From assembly GCA_024206195.1 (NCBI GenBank), contig JAAGZO010000214.1, positions 1-14,399 on the forward strand: a stretch of 14,399 nt of DNA, given 5' to 3'. Each line of letters begins with the position of its first letter. The stretch's first letter is position 1. The notes beneath the pieces were generated by a model. It was not told the DNA's origin and ran no database searches. It saw only the letters and a program-made list of their open reading frames with translations. Below are positions 5,511 through 10,781 of the stretch, one piece after another. Source of the stretch: a bacterium (GTDB lineage Archaea; Nanoarchaeota; Nanoarchaeia; Woesearchaeales; UBA10216). A program made the translations under genes and the position numbers.

Positions 5511-5774
5511 ATGTACCCAGCAGACGCGAATGCTATTGCCTATGCCACAATAACCGTTTCAGTTGCGGCTGTAGCGATAGCGGTAATAAACAAGTGGAAA
5601 CCGGCAAAAAAGGAAGATACGAGTCAAAAGGTGGATGAGATAGTGAGACTTTGCAGGCATTTAAAGACCAGGGCGGATTCAGCTCACGAGAGTCTTACAA
5701 CGATGAAAGCAGCCTTAGACATGCTTGAACGGGGGCTGGATAGTTTTTTAAACTTAAAGAGGCGAGGGAAATGA
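5511..5774 (+). CDS. Membrane-anchored coiled-coil protein
   Basis: The 87-aa product starts at ATG 5511 behind AAAAGGAGA. An N-terminal hydrophobic helix (about residues 8-26, AIAYATITVSVAAVAIAVI) is followed by a lysine-rich stop-transfer (NKWKPAKKED) and a long helical region (QKVDEIVRLCRHLKTRADSA and beyond) with heptad-like hydrophobics. The N-terminus probably faces outward and the coiled coil inward. Phage holin-like or spanin-like proteins share such size and topology, but no lysin is seen nearby, so this stays a membrane protein of unknown role. The stop overlaps the next ATG (ATGA). Confidence 0.7.
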   Translation: MYPADANAIAYATITVSVAAVAIAVINKWKPAKKEDTSQKVDEIVRLCRHLKTRADSAHESLTTMKAALDMLERGLDSFLNLKRRGK

Positions 5775-5965
5775 TACGATTAAAGGAGATAACAGGAGAC
5801 AGCTATTATTCCTGCCTGGAGCAGTTGAATGAGGATGCTACCATAGAGGTTGTTAACATAGAGTCCGGAAGCTTTTCTAAGGAGCCCTACAGTATAGGTT
5901 TTTATATGAAGGTCTGGTATAAGGCTATTCCTTCTGGGTGTATTTCAATTAGGGGAAGCGAATGA
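5771..5965 (+). CDS. Small hypothetical protein
   Basis: The 64-aa product starts at ATG 5771 (ATGA overlap) with GAGGCGAGGGA upstream. The sequence alternates short predicted strands (TIEVVNIESG, YSIGFYMKVWYKAI) and ends CISIRGSE, so a small beta-rich fold is likely. Function not recognised. Its stop overlaps the Tat-signal gene (ATGA), placing both in one translational unit. Confidence 0.65.
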   Translation: MIRLKEITGDSYYSCLEQLNEDATIEVVNIESGSFSKEPYSIGFYMKVWYKAIPSGCISIRGSE

Positions 5966-6306
5966 AGCGTAGAAACTTTCTTCAATGGTTGGGCCTGGGG
6001 GCTGCAGCAGCGCCTTCTCTGGCTAAGGAGTTGAAAGAATTTGAGATTCAGGAGCCAGGTATCTATGACATAAGTGCTGGTGATTTGCAGGGGACTTATG
6101 ATGTTGGAACAGATTCTATGAAGTCCCTTATTCTTAAGAACCAAAGAAAGCAAATGGAGAACTGGGAAAATAGGCTGAGAAGTGAATCAATGATATCAGA
6201 CTCCTGGGCCAATCTCACCGGGCATGTTTATCTCCCGGGTAAAAAGAAGATTCGTATGGTGATTGATGCAAAAGTAAAGGAAATTAGGGAAAGATGGGCG
6301 AAGTAA
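5962..6306 (+). CDS. Protein with twin-arginine (Tat) signal-like N-terminus
   Basis: The 114-aa product begins MKRRNFLQWLGLGAAAAP. The twin arginines in KRRNFLQ followed by a weakly hydrophobic Gly/Ala stretch match the Tat consensus (S/T-R-R-x-F-L-K), and a cleavable end is plausible near PSLA. The mature part is small and hydrophilic: EPGIYDISAGDLQG, MKSLILKNQRKQMENW, GHVYLPGKKKIRMVIDAKV. No cofactor motif is seen. Export of a folded phage protein by the host Tat system would be unusual; the N-terminus may instead act as an uncleaved anchor. GGGGAAGCG precedes ATG 5962. The 3' end overlaps the next gene by 13 nt. Confidence 0.72.
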   Translation: MKRRNFLQWLGLGAAAAPSLAKELKEFEIQEPGIYDISAGDLQGTYDVGTDSMKSLILKNQRKQMENWENRLRSESMISDSWANLTGHVYLPGKKKIRMVIDAKVKEIRERWAK

Positions 6307-6497
6307 ACGGAAAGAAGCGGATACCTAAAGAGGTATTGGAGAAGTACAAGGAAGTCCTCTCAGGAGGCCGTAGACAGGGTTTATCCGGGAGAGAACTACG
6401 TAGGTGGGCTTACAGAGCGTTTAAGAAGACGGAAGAATACACAAAATTAGCCACTGTCCCTTTCACAGAGATGGGGCCCCAGGAGGAGGAGATATGA
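6294..6497 (+). CDS. Small basic hypothetical protein
   Basis: The 67-aa product starts at ATG 6294 with AGGGA upstream, inside the end of the Tat-signal gene. It is very basic in the first two thirds (KKRIPKEVLEKYKEVLSGGR, then GRELRRWAYRAFKKTEE), mostly helical, with a short acidic tail (PQEEEI). Nucleic-acid binding is plausible from charge only. The stop overlaps the following micropeptide gene as ATGA. Confidence 0.65.
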   Translation: MGEVNGKKRIPKEVLEKYKEVLSGGRRQGLSGRELRRWAYRAFKKTEEYTKLATVPFTEMGPQEEEI

Positions 6498-6604
6498 ATA
6501 AATGGACAAAGAGAGTATTATGGACAGCCTTTGGCGCCTGGACGGTTTGGTCCTTATTGGTAAACTACTGGTTTTTCACCATGGTAGGCTATTTACGTTT
6601 TTGA
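6494..6604 (+). CDS. 36-aa Trp-rich membrane peptide
   Basis: It begins MNKWTKRVLWTAFGAWTVW and continues SLLVNYWFFTMVGYLRF, one hydrophobic, Trp-rich helix after a basic start. The start is ATG 6494 in an ATGA overlap, behind an AGGAGGAGGA run, so translation is likely. Its last 16 nt overlap the 3' end of the convergent minus-strand gene. Function unknown; it is a predicted single-pass inner-membrane peptide. Confidence 0.6.
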   Translation: MNKWTKRVLWTAFGAWTVWSLLVNYWFFTMVGYLRF

Positions 6605-6915
6605 GCCTGTTTCTTGGTTTTCACTGTAGAAGGGGGACGTTTGAGTTTACCGGACTTAATTAAAGCTTCATGCTTAACCTTTAATTCTTTAAGCATATCC
6701 CGAACTCCCTTACTTCTTGCTGCCTTTAAGGGACTGAAAACAGGGCTAGGTCTATCTTTCTTCACCTTCTCATATTCACCGCCATGATGCTTGAGAACGT
6801 CACTAATCACACTCCCAAGAGAATCGCGCTGTGCTTTCGTCATCTTCCCCAGATTCATTTTCAAAGCTTGTTTTTCATGCTTCTCTTTTTCTTTACCAGT
6901 TAACTTACCAGGCAT
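6589..6915 (-). CDS. Lysine-rich hypothetical protein
   Basis: The 108-aa product is on the minus strand with start ATG at 6915, preceded by AGAGGAGG four bases upstream and a TATAAT farther up. It is highly basic: KEKEKHEKQALKMNLGKMTK, a middle helix (RDSLGSVISDVLKHHG), SPLKAARSKGVRDMLKEL, and a Lys/Arg-rich tail ending KKQAQKRK. No cysteine is present. A DNA- or RNA-binding role is plausible by charge; no family is recognised. It is an isolated antisense gene between two + strand runs and overlaps the end of the Trp-rich peptide gene. Confidence 0.72.
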   Translation of the reverse strand: MPGKLTGKEKEKHEKQALKMNLGKMTKAQRDSLGSVISDVLKHHGGEYEKVKKDRPSPVFSPLKAARSKGVRDMLKELKVKHEALIKSGKLKRPPSTVKTKKQAQKRK

Positions 6916-6947
6916 AAAACCTCCTCTTAATAACTTACTTAATAGAA

Positions 6948-6976
6948 ATTATACACTCCCAGCAAAAGGAAAATAA
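6948..6976 (-). promoter_or_regulatory. Promoter for the minus-strand lysine-rich gene
   Basis: On the minus strand a perfect TATAAT (plus-strand ATTATA, 6948-6953) is followed downstream by an AGAGGAGG ribosome site and the ATG at 6915. The -35 at 17-bp spacing (6971-6976, TTATTT) is poor. The site lies in the divergent spacer shared with the + gene at 6979. Confidence 0.45.
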
Positions 6977-6978
6977 TA

Positions 6979-7059
6979 ATGGATGCAGCACTACAAATAC
7001 TAGAAAGTCATGAAAGAAGCATGGATATGGGTAGGGCTATGGAAGCTAAGGAGCTGTAG
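6979..7059 (+). CDS. 26-aa micropeptide
   Basis: It reads MDAALQILESHERSMDMG and then RAMEAKEL; it is helical and acidic/Met-rich. The start ATG 6979 follows AAAAGGA, and the stop is immediately adjacent to the next ATG, whose AAGGAG SD is embedded in this ORF. It is probably translated as the first gene of the divergent unit, or serves as a coupling leader. Function unknown. Confidence 0.45.
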   Translation: MDAALQILESHERSMDMGRAMEAKEL

Positions 7060-7332
7060 ATGACTGATTATTCCCCAAAAGCCCTAGCCAAGAGATTCCC
7101 TGTCAAATATGCCCAGGACTCCCAAAAAAAAAGAATAACCCTAGGAGATTTAGTCCAGGAATACGTCCTCCTAAGAGAAATAGGCTGCACATCAGAAGAA
7201 TCAGTAGACTTCATCGACAGAGAGTTCCTTTTCGGAACCTGGGGAGAATACTCAAAAAATCTACCAAACCAAATGCTAAGAGATATCCGTGGCTTCATCC
7301 ATCATGTCTACGACTACACCAAGGAGTTATAA
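7060..7332 (+). CDS. Hypothetical protein
   Basis: The 90-aa product starts at ATG 7060 with AAGGAG (7045-7050). It opens MTDYSPKALAKRFPVKYAQD and then has a helical body with LGDLVQEYVLLREIG, TSEESVDFIDREFL and MLRDIRGFIHHVYDY. The segment from 20 to 45 could contain a helix-turn-helix-like arrangement, but it is not convincing. Not recognised. The stop overlaps the next ATG (TAATG), so the two are coupled. Confidence 0.7.
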   Translation: MTDYSPKALAKRFPVKYAQDSQKKRITLGDLVQEYVLLREIGCTSEESVDFIDREFLFGTWGEYSKNLPNQMLRDIRGFIHHVYDYTKEL

Positions 7333-7496
7333 TGGTTGGCTATTCTTTATACGATCTCCTTGACGAAGAAGGGCAAGAAGAATGGGACTACTGGGTAAAT
7401 CTTAGGATATTGCGATTCATTTGGTCACAATTACCCATAAATCACCCTCTATTGGAGTATGAGGATAGGCAGGTGCAGGACAGCCAGTCCGCTTAA
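7332..7496 (+). CDS. Small acidic hypothetical protein
   Basis: The 54-aa product starts at ATG 7332 with AAGGAG (7321-7326) inside the previous gene. It reads MVGYSLYDLLDEEGQEEWDY with a Trp/Leu-rich middle (WVNLRILRFIWSQLP) and an acidic/Gln end. Not recognised. It is the last gene of the first + strand run; a long gene-free spacer follows. Confidence 0.6.
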   Translation: MVGYSLYDLLDEEGQEEWDYWVNLRILRFIWSQLPINHPLLEYEDRQVQDSQSA

Positions 7497-7658
7497 ACTT
7501 ACACGGAACCGAAGGTAAGTGTTCCATAGGTCCCAGTAATACATATACCAAGTAACAACCCCTAAACACATTTGCAGTATACCCGTTTAAATTTTAGAAA
7601 TTCTATATTTTTTTAAGCTATAATCCTATTTTTTAAGAGAGTAGCTCACAGGGAGAGA

Positions 7659-7702
7659 GGAGCGTTCAGGAGTAGAGAGGTATTATTCTCCTAAACCGCT
7701 CC
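7659..7702 (+). other. Large imperfect hairpin
   Basis: GGAGCG (7659-7664) pairs with CGCTCC (7697-7702), and AGGAG (7668-7672) with CTCCT (7688-7692). The short TTC/AAAC internal region can add two pairs. The loop is 15 nt. A TATAAT lies about 35 bp upstream. It lacks a T-run, so it is not an intrinsic terminator. Confidence 0.5.
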
Positions 7703-7721
7703 CGCCCAGCCGCCCAGCTTC

Positions 7722-7734
7722 GGGGATACCCCAC
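7722..7734 (+). repeat. GGGGAYACCCCAC repeat, copy left of the terminase gene
   Basis: GGGGATACCCCAC is itself a GGGG/CCCC dyad. A 12-of-13 match (GGGGACACCCCAC) lies at 8623-8635 on the other side of the minus-strand gene, in the same orientation. Both are followed within 10-19 nt by CTCACTT. Confidence 0.5.
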
Positions 7735-7854
7735 CCCTTAGTACTCACTTGTGCAGTGCCCTAGTGTTCACTACTCACTATAGTGCTCAAAACAGCCAAT
7801 TTAAGCCATTTATATCATGCTATACCAATAGTAAGTCATAAGGCTATGCTTATA

Positions 7855-7872
7855 ATATACTATATGGTATAT
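7855..7872. promoter_or_regulatory. GTATAT dyad like the RHH operator
   Basis: ATATAC (7855-7860) and GTATAT (7867-7872) form a perfect 6-bp inverted pair six bases apart. The same half-sites occur at the RHH promoter (5250-5275), and the 8-mer GGTATATG is shared. A TATAAT (7851-7856) overlaps the left half. A second target of an RHH regulator is possible. Confidence 0.3.
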
Positions 7873-7971
7873 GGGTACTCCACCGGGAGTAATTGACACA
7901 TACGACCTAGAATGGCCAGTTAGTGGGTAAGGGGTGTTGAGAGGGGTATGCGGATAATGTACTATTGTAGG

Positions 7972-8583
7972 CTAGTCTATCTTAAATGCCGGTAACTCGC
8001 CGGGTGTCTCTGACTGGGGTAATAGCTGTTTATCGCCCGTTTTGGCAGGTTTCGACAAATAGTTGTTTATTTGGATGTTTACTTGTTCATTTCGCTCAGT
8101 TTTTGAAGTATTTATGTCTATTTTGTCTTGATATCCTAGCTTGTTAATTGCATAGAATTTCGCAAAACTTGCGTTATATTGGCCAGTTAAGCCGAATTGT
8201 ACTACCATCTCCTCTGTTAAAATCCCTCTATACTTATTAAGCGTTTCAAATAGATATGGGTATTCAGCCTTCCAATTCCAAAGGGTGGCTAGTGTAACCC
8301 CAATTGCTTTGGCTAGTTGGGTAGCTGTCGGAAGTTTGTTAGGGACCATTTTCATTTCAGTAGTGACGTTGCCTTGTTTATCCTGCTTATCGACGGGCAT
8401 TTCATAGTAGAACTCATAGTTTTGATAGAAGTTTATCATTTTTCTCATTCTAAGCTTACTTAGTTTGGACTTAGTACCAATAAGCTTTTGTAGATAGCCT
8501 TTAATAACCTTTTCATTGGATTCTCTTCTTATATCGTTAATATCTTTTCTGGAGACGTTTTTAGCGTACTGAGCTATTGTCAT
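7972..8583 (-). CDS. Probable terminase small subunit (TerS-like, HTH)
   Basis: The 203-aa product is on the minus strand with start ATG at 8583 and AAAGGA about 10 nt upstream. A basic N-terminal helical region (1-50) is followed by a helix-turn-helix (ATQLAKAIGVTLATLWNWK, 87-105). The segment GLTGQYNASFAKFYAINKLG (131-150), then YQDKIDINTSK, resembles the oligomerisation part of phage small terminases, which bind the packaging site and feed DNA to the large subunit. The tail is polar and Pro/Gln-rich. No large terminase is in view, so a different HTH protein is the main alternative. It is the only gene in the two spacer regions and is opposite to its neighbours. Confidence 0.6.
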   Translation of the reverse strand: MTIAQYAKNVSRKDINDIRRESNEKVIKGYLQKLIGTKSKLSKLRMRKMINFYQNYEFYYEMPVDKQDKQGNVTTEMKMVPNKLPTATQLAKAIGVTLATLWNWKAEYPYLFETLNKYRGILTEEMVVQFGLTGQYNASFAKFYAINKLGYQDKIDINTSKTERNEQVNIQINNYLSKPAKTGDKQLLPQSETPGELPAFKID

Positions 8584-8622
8584 ACTGTTCTATCCTTTCA
8601 CTTCGATTCTCTTAGAAATTAT

Positions 8623-8635
8623 GGGGACACCCCAC
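8623..8635 (+). repeat. GGGGAYACCCCAC repeat, copy right of the terminase gene
   Basis: GGGGACACCCCAC pairs with the copy at 7722-7734. It is followed by a GTGAG (8640-8644) / CTCAC (8654-8658) hairpin, and lies in the 5' leader of the minus-strand gene. Confidence 0.5.
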
Positions 8636-8694
8636 TATCGTGAGTGTAGGGCTCTCACTTCGTTCAAGATATGGGCTCTTTCTTAAAATAAAAT

Positions 8695-8723
8695 TTGACT
8701 TTTGGTCTATGCCGCCCTATATT
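8695..8723 (+). promoter_or_regulatory. Strong sigma70-type promoter, plus strand
   Basis: TTGACT (8695-8700) and TATATT (8718-8723) are separated by exactly 17 bp and preceded by an A/T-rich stretch. Predicted start is near 8730. It faces away from the minus-strand gene and toward the accessory operon, but an intrinsic terminator at 8859-8887 lies between it and the first gene. Confidence 0.75.
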
Positions 8724-8887
8724 AGATACAGCTTAATATTTGAATTGATAAAGAACTATTAATTTTAATCACTTAACAATAGGGGCTAATTATGCGGATT
8801 AAATAAACAACCATTCTCAACAGAGATACACGATAATATATAATTAATTAGATATTATAGCCTTGTCATAACCGGCAAGGCTTTTTC
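8724..8887 (+). ncRNA. Candidate small RNA or attenuated leader
   Basis: The segment from the predicted start (about 8730) to the terminator (8887) is ~158 nt and contains no ORF beyond a four-codon MRIK after AGGGG. It is AT-rich, with the perfect inverted pair ATAATAT/ATATTAT just before the terminator stem. Two readings fit: a stand-alone phage small RNA, or a leader whose terminator controls read-through into the 9071-13854 operon (attenuation or antitermination). Nothing in the sequence decides between them. Confidence 0.45.
8859..8887 (+). terminator. Rho-independent terminator
   Basis: A perfect 7-bp stem, AGCCTTG (8859-8865) with CAAGGCT (8876-8882), encloses a 10-nt loop and runs directly into TTTTT. 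It is the clearest intrinsic terminator in the window and acts on + strand transcripts. No A-run precedes it, so it is not bidirectional. The rest of the spacer to 9070 is gene-free. Confidence 0.85.
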
Positions 8888-9051
8888 TATGCCCTTTCAC
8901 GTATTAATACTATTACTGCCCGCTTGTGCACTACTGCAAACTTTCTTTACTTTCTAATCGTTTTTGCTATCTATTCAATCGAAAAAGGCTACAATTCTTT
9001 CTCTTTTCTGCTATCTTTGGGATATGCCAGTAAAAACTTTTACAACACAAT

Positions 9052-9073
9052 CAAACAGGAGACTAGAGAAATG
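9052..9073 (+). promoter_or_regulatory. Extended RBS cassette (first of a repeated series)
   Basis: The 22 nt ending in the ATG of the 9071 gene are identical to 9563-9584, which precede the next gene. The core is AGGAG, three to four variable bases, AGAGAA, ATG. Variants precede the starts at 9760, 10029, 10217, 10453, 10598, 11279, 11513, 11716 and 12033. Confidence 0.85.
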
Positions 9074-9562
9074 AGCCACTTATCAGATTTAGAAACACTA
9101 AAAGAATGCAAATGGACACATCCGAGTGATTACGGGGGACATTCTCCTGATGGAGACTATTGTGTCTATTCTCGAAACAGAGGTAGTAGTATACTCGAAA
9201 ACTGTAATTATGACATAATCCTTGAGGAACTGTCAATATTAGATAAGAAAGTATATGATTTTCGCGCTGGCCATTGGGCTTGTGGATGGATAGAATATAT
9301 AATAGTACCCGCCAATTCCAATAAAAAAACCCTCGAAAGGGCTGAAGAAATACTCCGCTCGCTTGCTGATTACCCTGTTTTAGATGATAGCAAATGCTCT
9401 GAAATGGAAATTGAAGCTAGAAATGAATATTGGTCCAGCCTAGATATATCCGAAAGAATAGAGCTAATCAATGAGGCAAATGGCAATATCTTTGCTGCAC
9501 GTCACGACTATATTACAGAAAATGCAGATCCACAGGGTTTCATGTTAGAAGAGATTTGTTAA
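9071..9562 (+). CDS. Conserved-looking phage hypothetical protein
   Basis: The 163-aa product starts at ATG 9071, set by the RBS cassette AGGAGACTAGAGAAATG; an upstream extension of the frame to 8924 lacks any ribosome site. It opens MSHLSDLETLKECKWTHPSD, then SPDGDYCVYSRNRGSSILE, YDFRAGHWACGWIEYIIVP and ISERIELINEANGNIFAARH. I recall close relatives in diverse phages, always of unknown function, with this DFRAGHWAxGWxEY core. It is the first gene of the long accessory operon, ~180 nt after the intrinsic terminator, so its expression may depend on read-through. Confidence 0.82.
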   Translation: MSHLSDLETLKECKWTHPSDYGGHSPDGDYCVYSRNRGSSILENCNYDIILEELSILDKKVYDFRAGHWACGWIEYIIVPANSNKKTLERAEEILRSLADYPVLDDSKCSEMEIEARNEYWSSLDISERIELINEANGNIFAARHDYITENADPQGFMLEEIC

Positions 9563-9581
9563 CAAACAGGAGACTAGAGAA

Positions 9582-9740
9582 ATGTATTCATTTTATGCAA
9601 AAAACTACGAAAAAGACCAAATCTATATTACAAGGCTACAGCTAATAGAAAAGATAGGCTTTGATTACAAAAAAACAGCACAACGATATAGTTATTTTAA
9701 TGAAGCGTTTTTAGGAATAATCTTAATAGAAGCTTGCTAA
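9582..9740 (+). CDS. Small hypothetical protein
   Basis: The 52-aa product starts at ATG 9582 behind a 22-nt copy of the preceding gene's RBS cassette. It reads MYSFYAKNYEKDQIYITRLQ, then a helix (LIEKIGFDYKKTAQRYSYFN) and a hydrophobic end (AFLGIILIEAC). Tyr- and Lys-rich. Not recognised. The strong, stereotyped ribosome site is the main evidence that it is a gene. Confidence 0.6.
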   Translation: MYSFYAKNYEKDQIYITRLQLIEKIGFDYKKTAQRYSYFNEAFLGIILIEAC

Positions 9741-9759
9741 CCAATAGGAGTAAAGAGAA

Positions 9760-10032
9760 ATGAGCCAAAATTCACACGGAGTAATTTGTGATAACTGCGG
9801 GAAATACGTATTGCCCATAGTAAACCAAAAAGTAAACCATCACAGCTTTATCGGTGGTGTCGTACTACACTCGCATGTTGAATGTGGGGATACACCGGGC
9901 TTTGTTAAAGTACGCAATAGGTTTAACCGGGTTTTGAATGCAGGTTTAAGAGTAAAACGGATAGACAAGACAAGCGATTTACTCACACAAATCTTAACAA
10001 AACATTTAACCAATAGGAGTAAAGAGAAATGA
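9760..10032 (+). CDS. Zinc-finger-like hypothetical protein
   Basis: The 90-aa product starts at ATG 9760 after the AGGAGTAAAGAGAA cassette. CDNCGKY (10-16) and HSHVEC (37-42) give a CxxC plus HxxC arrangement suited to one zinc ion. The C-terminal half is basic (FVKVRNRFNRVLNAGLRVKR, then LLTQILTKHLTNRSKEK). Its last 26 codons are duplicated as a non-coding relic at 10521-10600. The stop overlaps the next ATG by four bases. A nucleic-acid-binding role is possible. Confidence 0.7.
   Translation: MSQNSHGVICDNCGKYVLPIVNQKVNHHSFIGGVVLHSHVECGDTPGFVKVRNRFNRVLNAGLRVKRIDKTSDLLTQILTKHLTNRSKEK
9952..10031 (+). repeat. 80-nt duplication, parental copy
   Basis: It covers the 3' end of the zinc-finger-like gene and the RBS cassette up to the next ATG. 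It aligns without gaps to 10521-10600 with six mismatches. Here it is coding. Confidence 0.8.
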
Positions 10033-10199
10033 AAAAGAATAAATATTTGTATGGCTGGAAGTTTTACGCCAACTATGGGCAAGGCTGGGAGTATGAGTGT
10101 TTCGAAACTACCTACAAGGGTATGGTTGAAAATAGGAAAGCGTACAGAGAAAATTGCCCATATCCTGTAAAAATTTCAAAAGGCAGAGAATTAAACTAA
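10029..10199 (+). CDS. Small aromatic-rich phage protein
   Basis: The 56-aa product starts at ATG 10029 (overlaps the previous stop) behind AGGAGTAAAGAGAA. It reads MKKNKYLYGWKFYANYGQGW, then EYECFETTYKGMVENRKAYREN and ends CPYPVKISKGRELN. I recall this GWxFYxNYGQGWE...RENCPYP pattern in phage small-gene clusters with unknown function. Aromatic, probably a compact beta-alpha fold. Confidence 0.72.
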   Translation: MKKNKYLYGWKFYANYGQGWEYECFETTYKGMVENRKAYRENCPYPVKISKGRELN

Positions 10200-10216
10200 T
10201 AAAGGAGAATAGAGAA

Positions 10217-10438
10217 ATGAAAACAGTACGAGATATATCATTATTAACGTTTTTCGAAAAGGAAGGATTTATCACTCTGCACCATCAAACAGGAAAAAAG
10301 GTAACAACTCCCTTTGGAGCGAAAATAACAGCCTATTATATAGACGGTCTAGTTAATGGCTGGTTTAAATACAAAAATAAAACCTATACAAAAGAATATG
10401 CATCTGGTTCTTTTAACCCTTATTTAATGGAAAGCTAA
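10217..10438 (+). CDS. Small hypothetical protein
   Basis: The 73-aa product starts at ATG 10217 behind AAAGGAGAATAGAGAA. It opens MKTVRDISLLTFFEKEGFIT, then a Thr/Lys-rich strand region (GKKVTTPFGAKITAYYIDG), GWFKYKNKTYTKEYASGSF and PYLMES. A small beta-rich domain is likely. Not recognised. The RBS cassette matches that of the following micropeptide exactly (TAAAGGAGAATAGAGAAATG). Confidence 0.68.
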   Translation: MKTVRDISLLTFFEKEGFITLHHQTGKKVTTPFGAKITAYYIDGLVNGWFKYKNKTYTKEYASGSFNPYLMES

Positions 10439-10452
10439 AGGAGAATAGAGAA

Positions 10453-10524
10453 ATGACTTGGATACTATGGTACTTAGTTGGACTTTTAACCCTGGTTTTT
10501 TTGGCCGGGATAATTTGGGAGTAA
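10453..10524 (+). CDS. 23-aa single-pass membrane micropeptide
   Basis: It reads MTWILWYLVGLLTLVFLAG and then IIWE: one hydrophobic helix with Trp at both ends. The start follows the same AAAGGAGAATAGAGAA cassette as its neighbours, which is the main reason to believe it is translated. Its stop lies in the first bases of the 80-nt duplication. Function unknown. Confidence 0.55.
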   Translation: MTWILWYLVGLLTLVFLAGIIWE

Positions 10525-10600
10525 AACGGATAGACAAAACAAGCTATTTACTCACACAAATATTAACAAAACATTTAACCAGTAGGAGAATAGAGAAATG
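10521..10600 (+). repeat. 80-nt duplication, relic copy (gene 3' end plus RBS)
   Basis: This is a copy of 9952-10031 with six mismatches. In the parental frame it still reads VKRIDKTSYLLTQILTKHLT and on to EK, then runs past the ATG of the next gene, but it has no start and follows the stop of a membrane micropeptide. It acts now as a spacer that supplies the RBS of the 10598 gene. It marks a recombination junction inside the operon. Confidence 0.8.
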
Positions 10601-10780
10601 TCTAGAAAAACAGCAATTGAATTAATCAAAATATCTGGATATCACCAGGATGGTGACTGGGTAAGAGTCTACTGTGAAAATAGAATAAGTAGACAAGTCG
10701 CGGATAAAGCCTATCAAACAGGATACCAGATGAAAATGAACGGCGTAAAATGCAATTGTTTAAACTGTAAAGGGGCGTGA
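10598..10780 (+). CDS. Small Cys-containing hypothetical protein
   Basis: The 60-aa product starts at ATG 10598 behind AGGAGAATAGAGAA, brought by the duplicated segment. It reads MSRKTAIELIKISGYHQDGD, WVRVYCENRISRQVADKAYQ and ends VKCNCLNCKGA. The clustered CNCLNC end plus one upstream Cys could bind metal. The N-terminal half looks like a small alpha-beta unit. Not recognised. The next ATG lies two bases after the stop. Confidence 0.65.
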   Translation: MSRKTAIELIKISGYHQDGDWVRVYCENRISRQVADKAYQTGYQMKMNGVKCNCLNCKGA

Positions 10781-10781
10781 A

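Larger units (their letters stand above)
7497..7971. other. 475-bp gene-free spacer rich in dyads and short repeats
   Basis: I see no supported ORF. The spacer contains a small GGAAC/GTTCC hairpin just after the last gene; a TATAAT (7619-7624) without a good -35; a large bulged hairpin (7659-7702); GGGGATACCCCAC (7722-7734); a cluster of CACT/AGTG words (7745-7787) with the palindrome CACTATAGTG (7776-7785); a GTATAT dyad (7855-7872); and the dyad TACTCC-ACCG-GGAGTA (7876-7891). CACCCCTTA (7732-7740) and TAAGGGGTG (7928-7936) are inverted. It separates convergent genes and abuts the probable small terminase, so a packaging, origin or regulatory site is plausible. Confidence 0.6.

Noticed and set aside
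7893..7921. Perfect TTGACA as a promoter -35
   Set aside because: The bases 17 nt downstream (CCAGTT) do not resemble a -10 box.
8964..8995. TTGCTA and TACAAT as a promoter for the accessory operon
   Set aside because: The boxes are 20 bp apart, too far for a confident call.
8924..9070. N-terminal extension of the 9071 gene from a TTG at 8924 with a hydrophobic start
   Set aside because: No ribosome site at 8924; the ATG at 9071 has a full AGGAG cassette and the extension reads as non-coding AT-rich spacer after a terminator.
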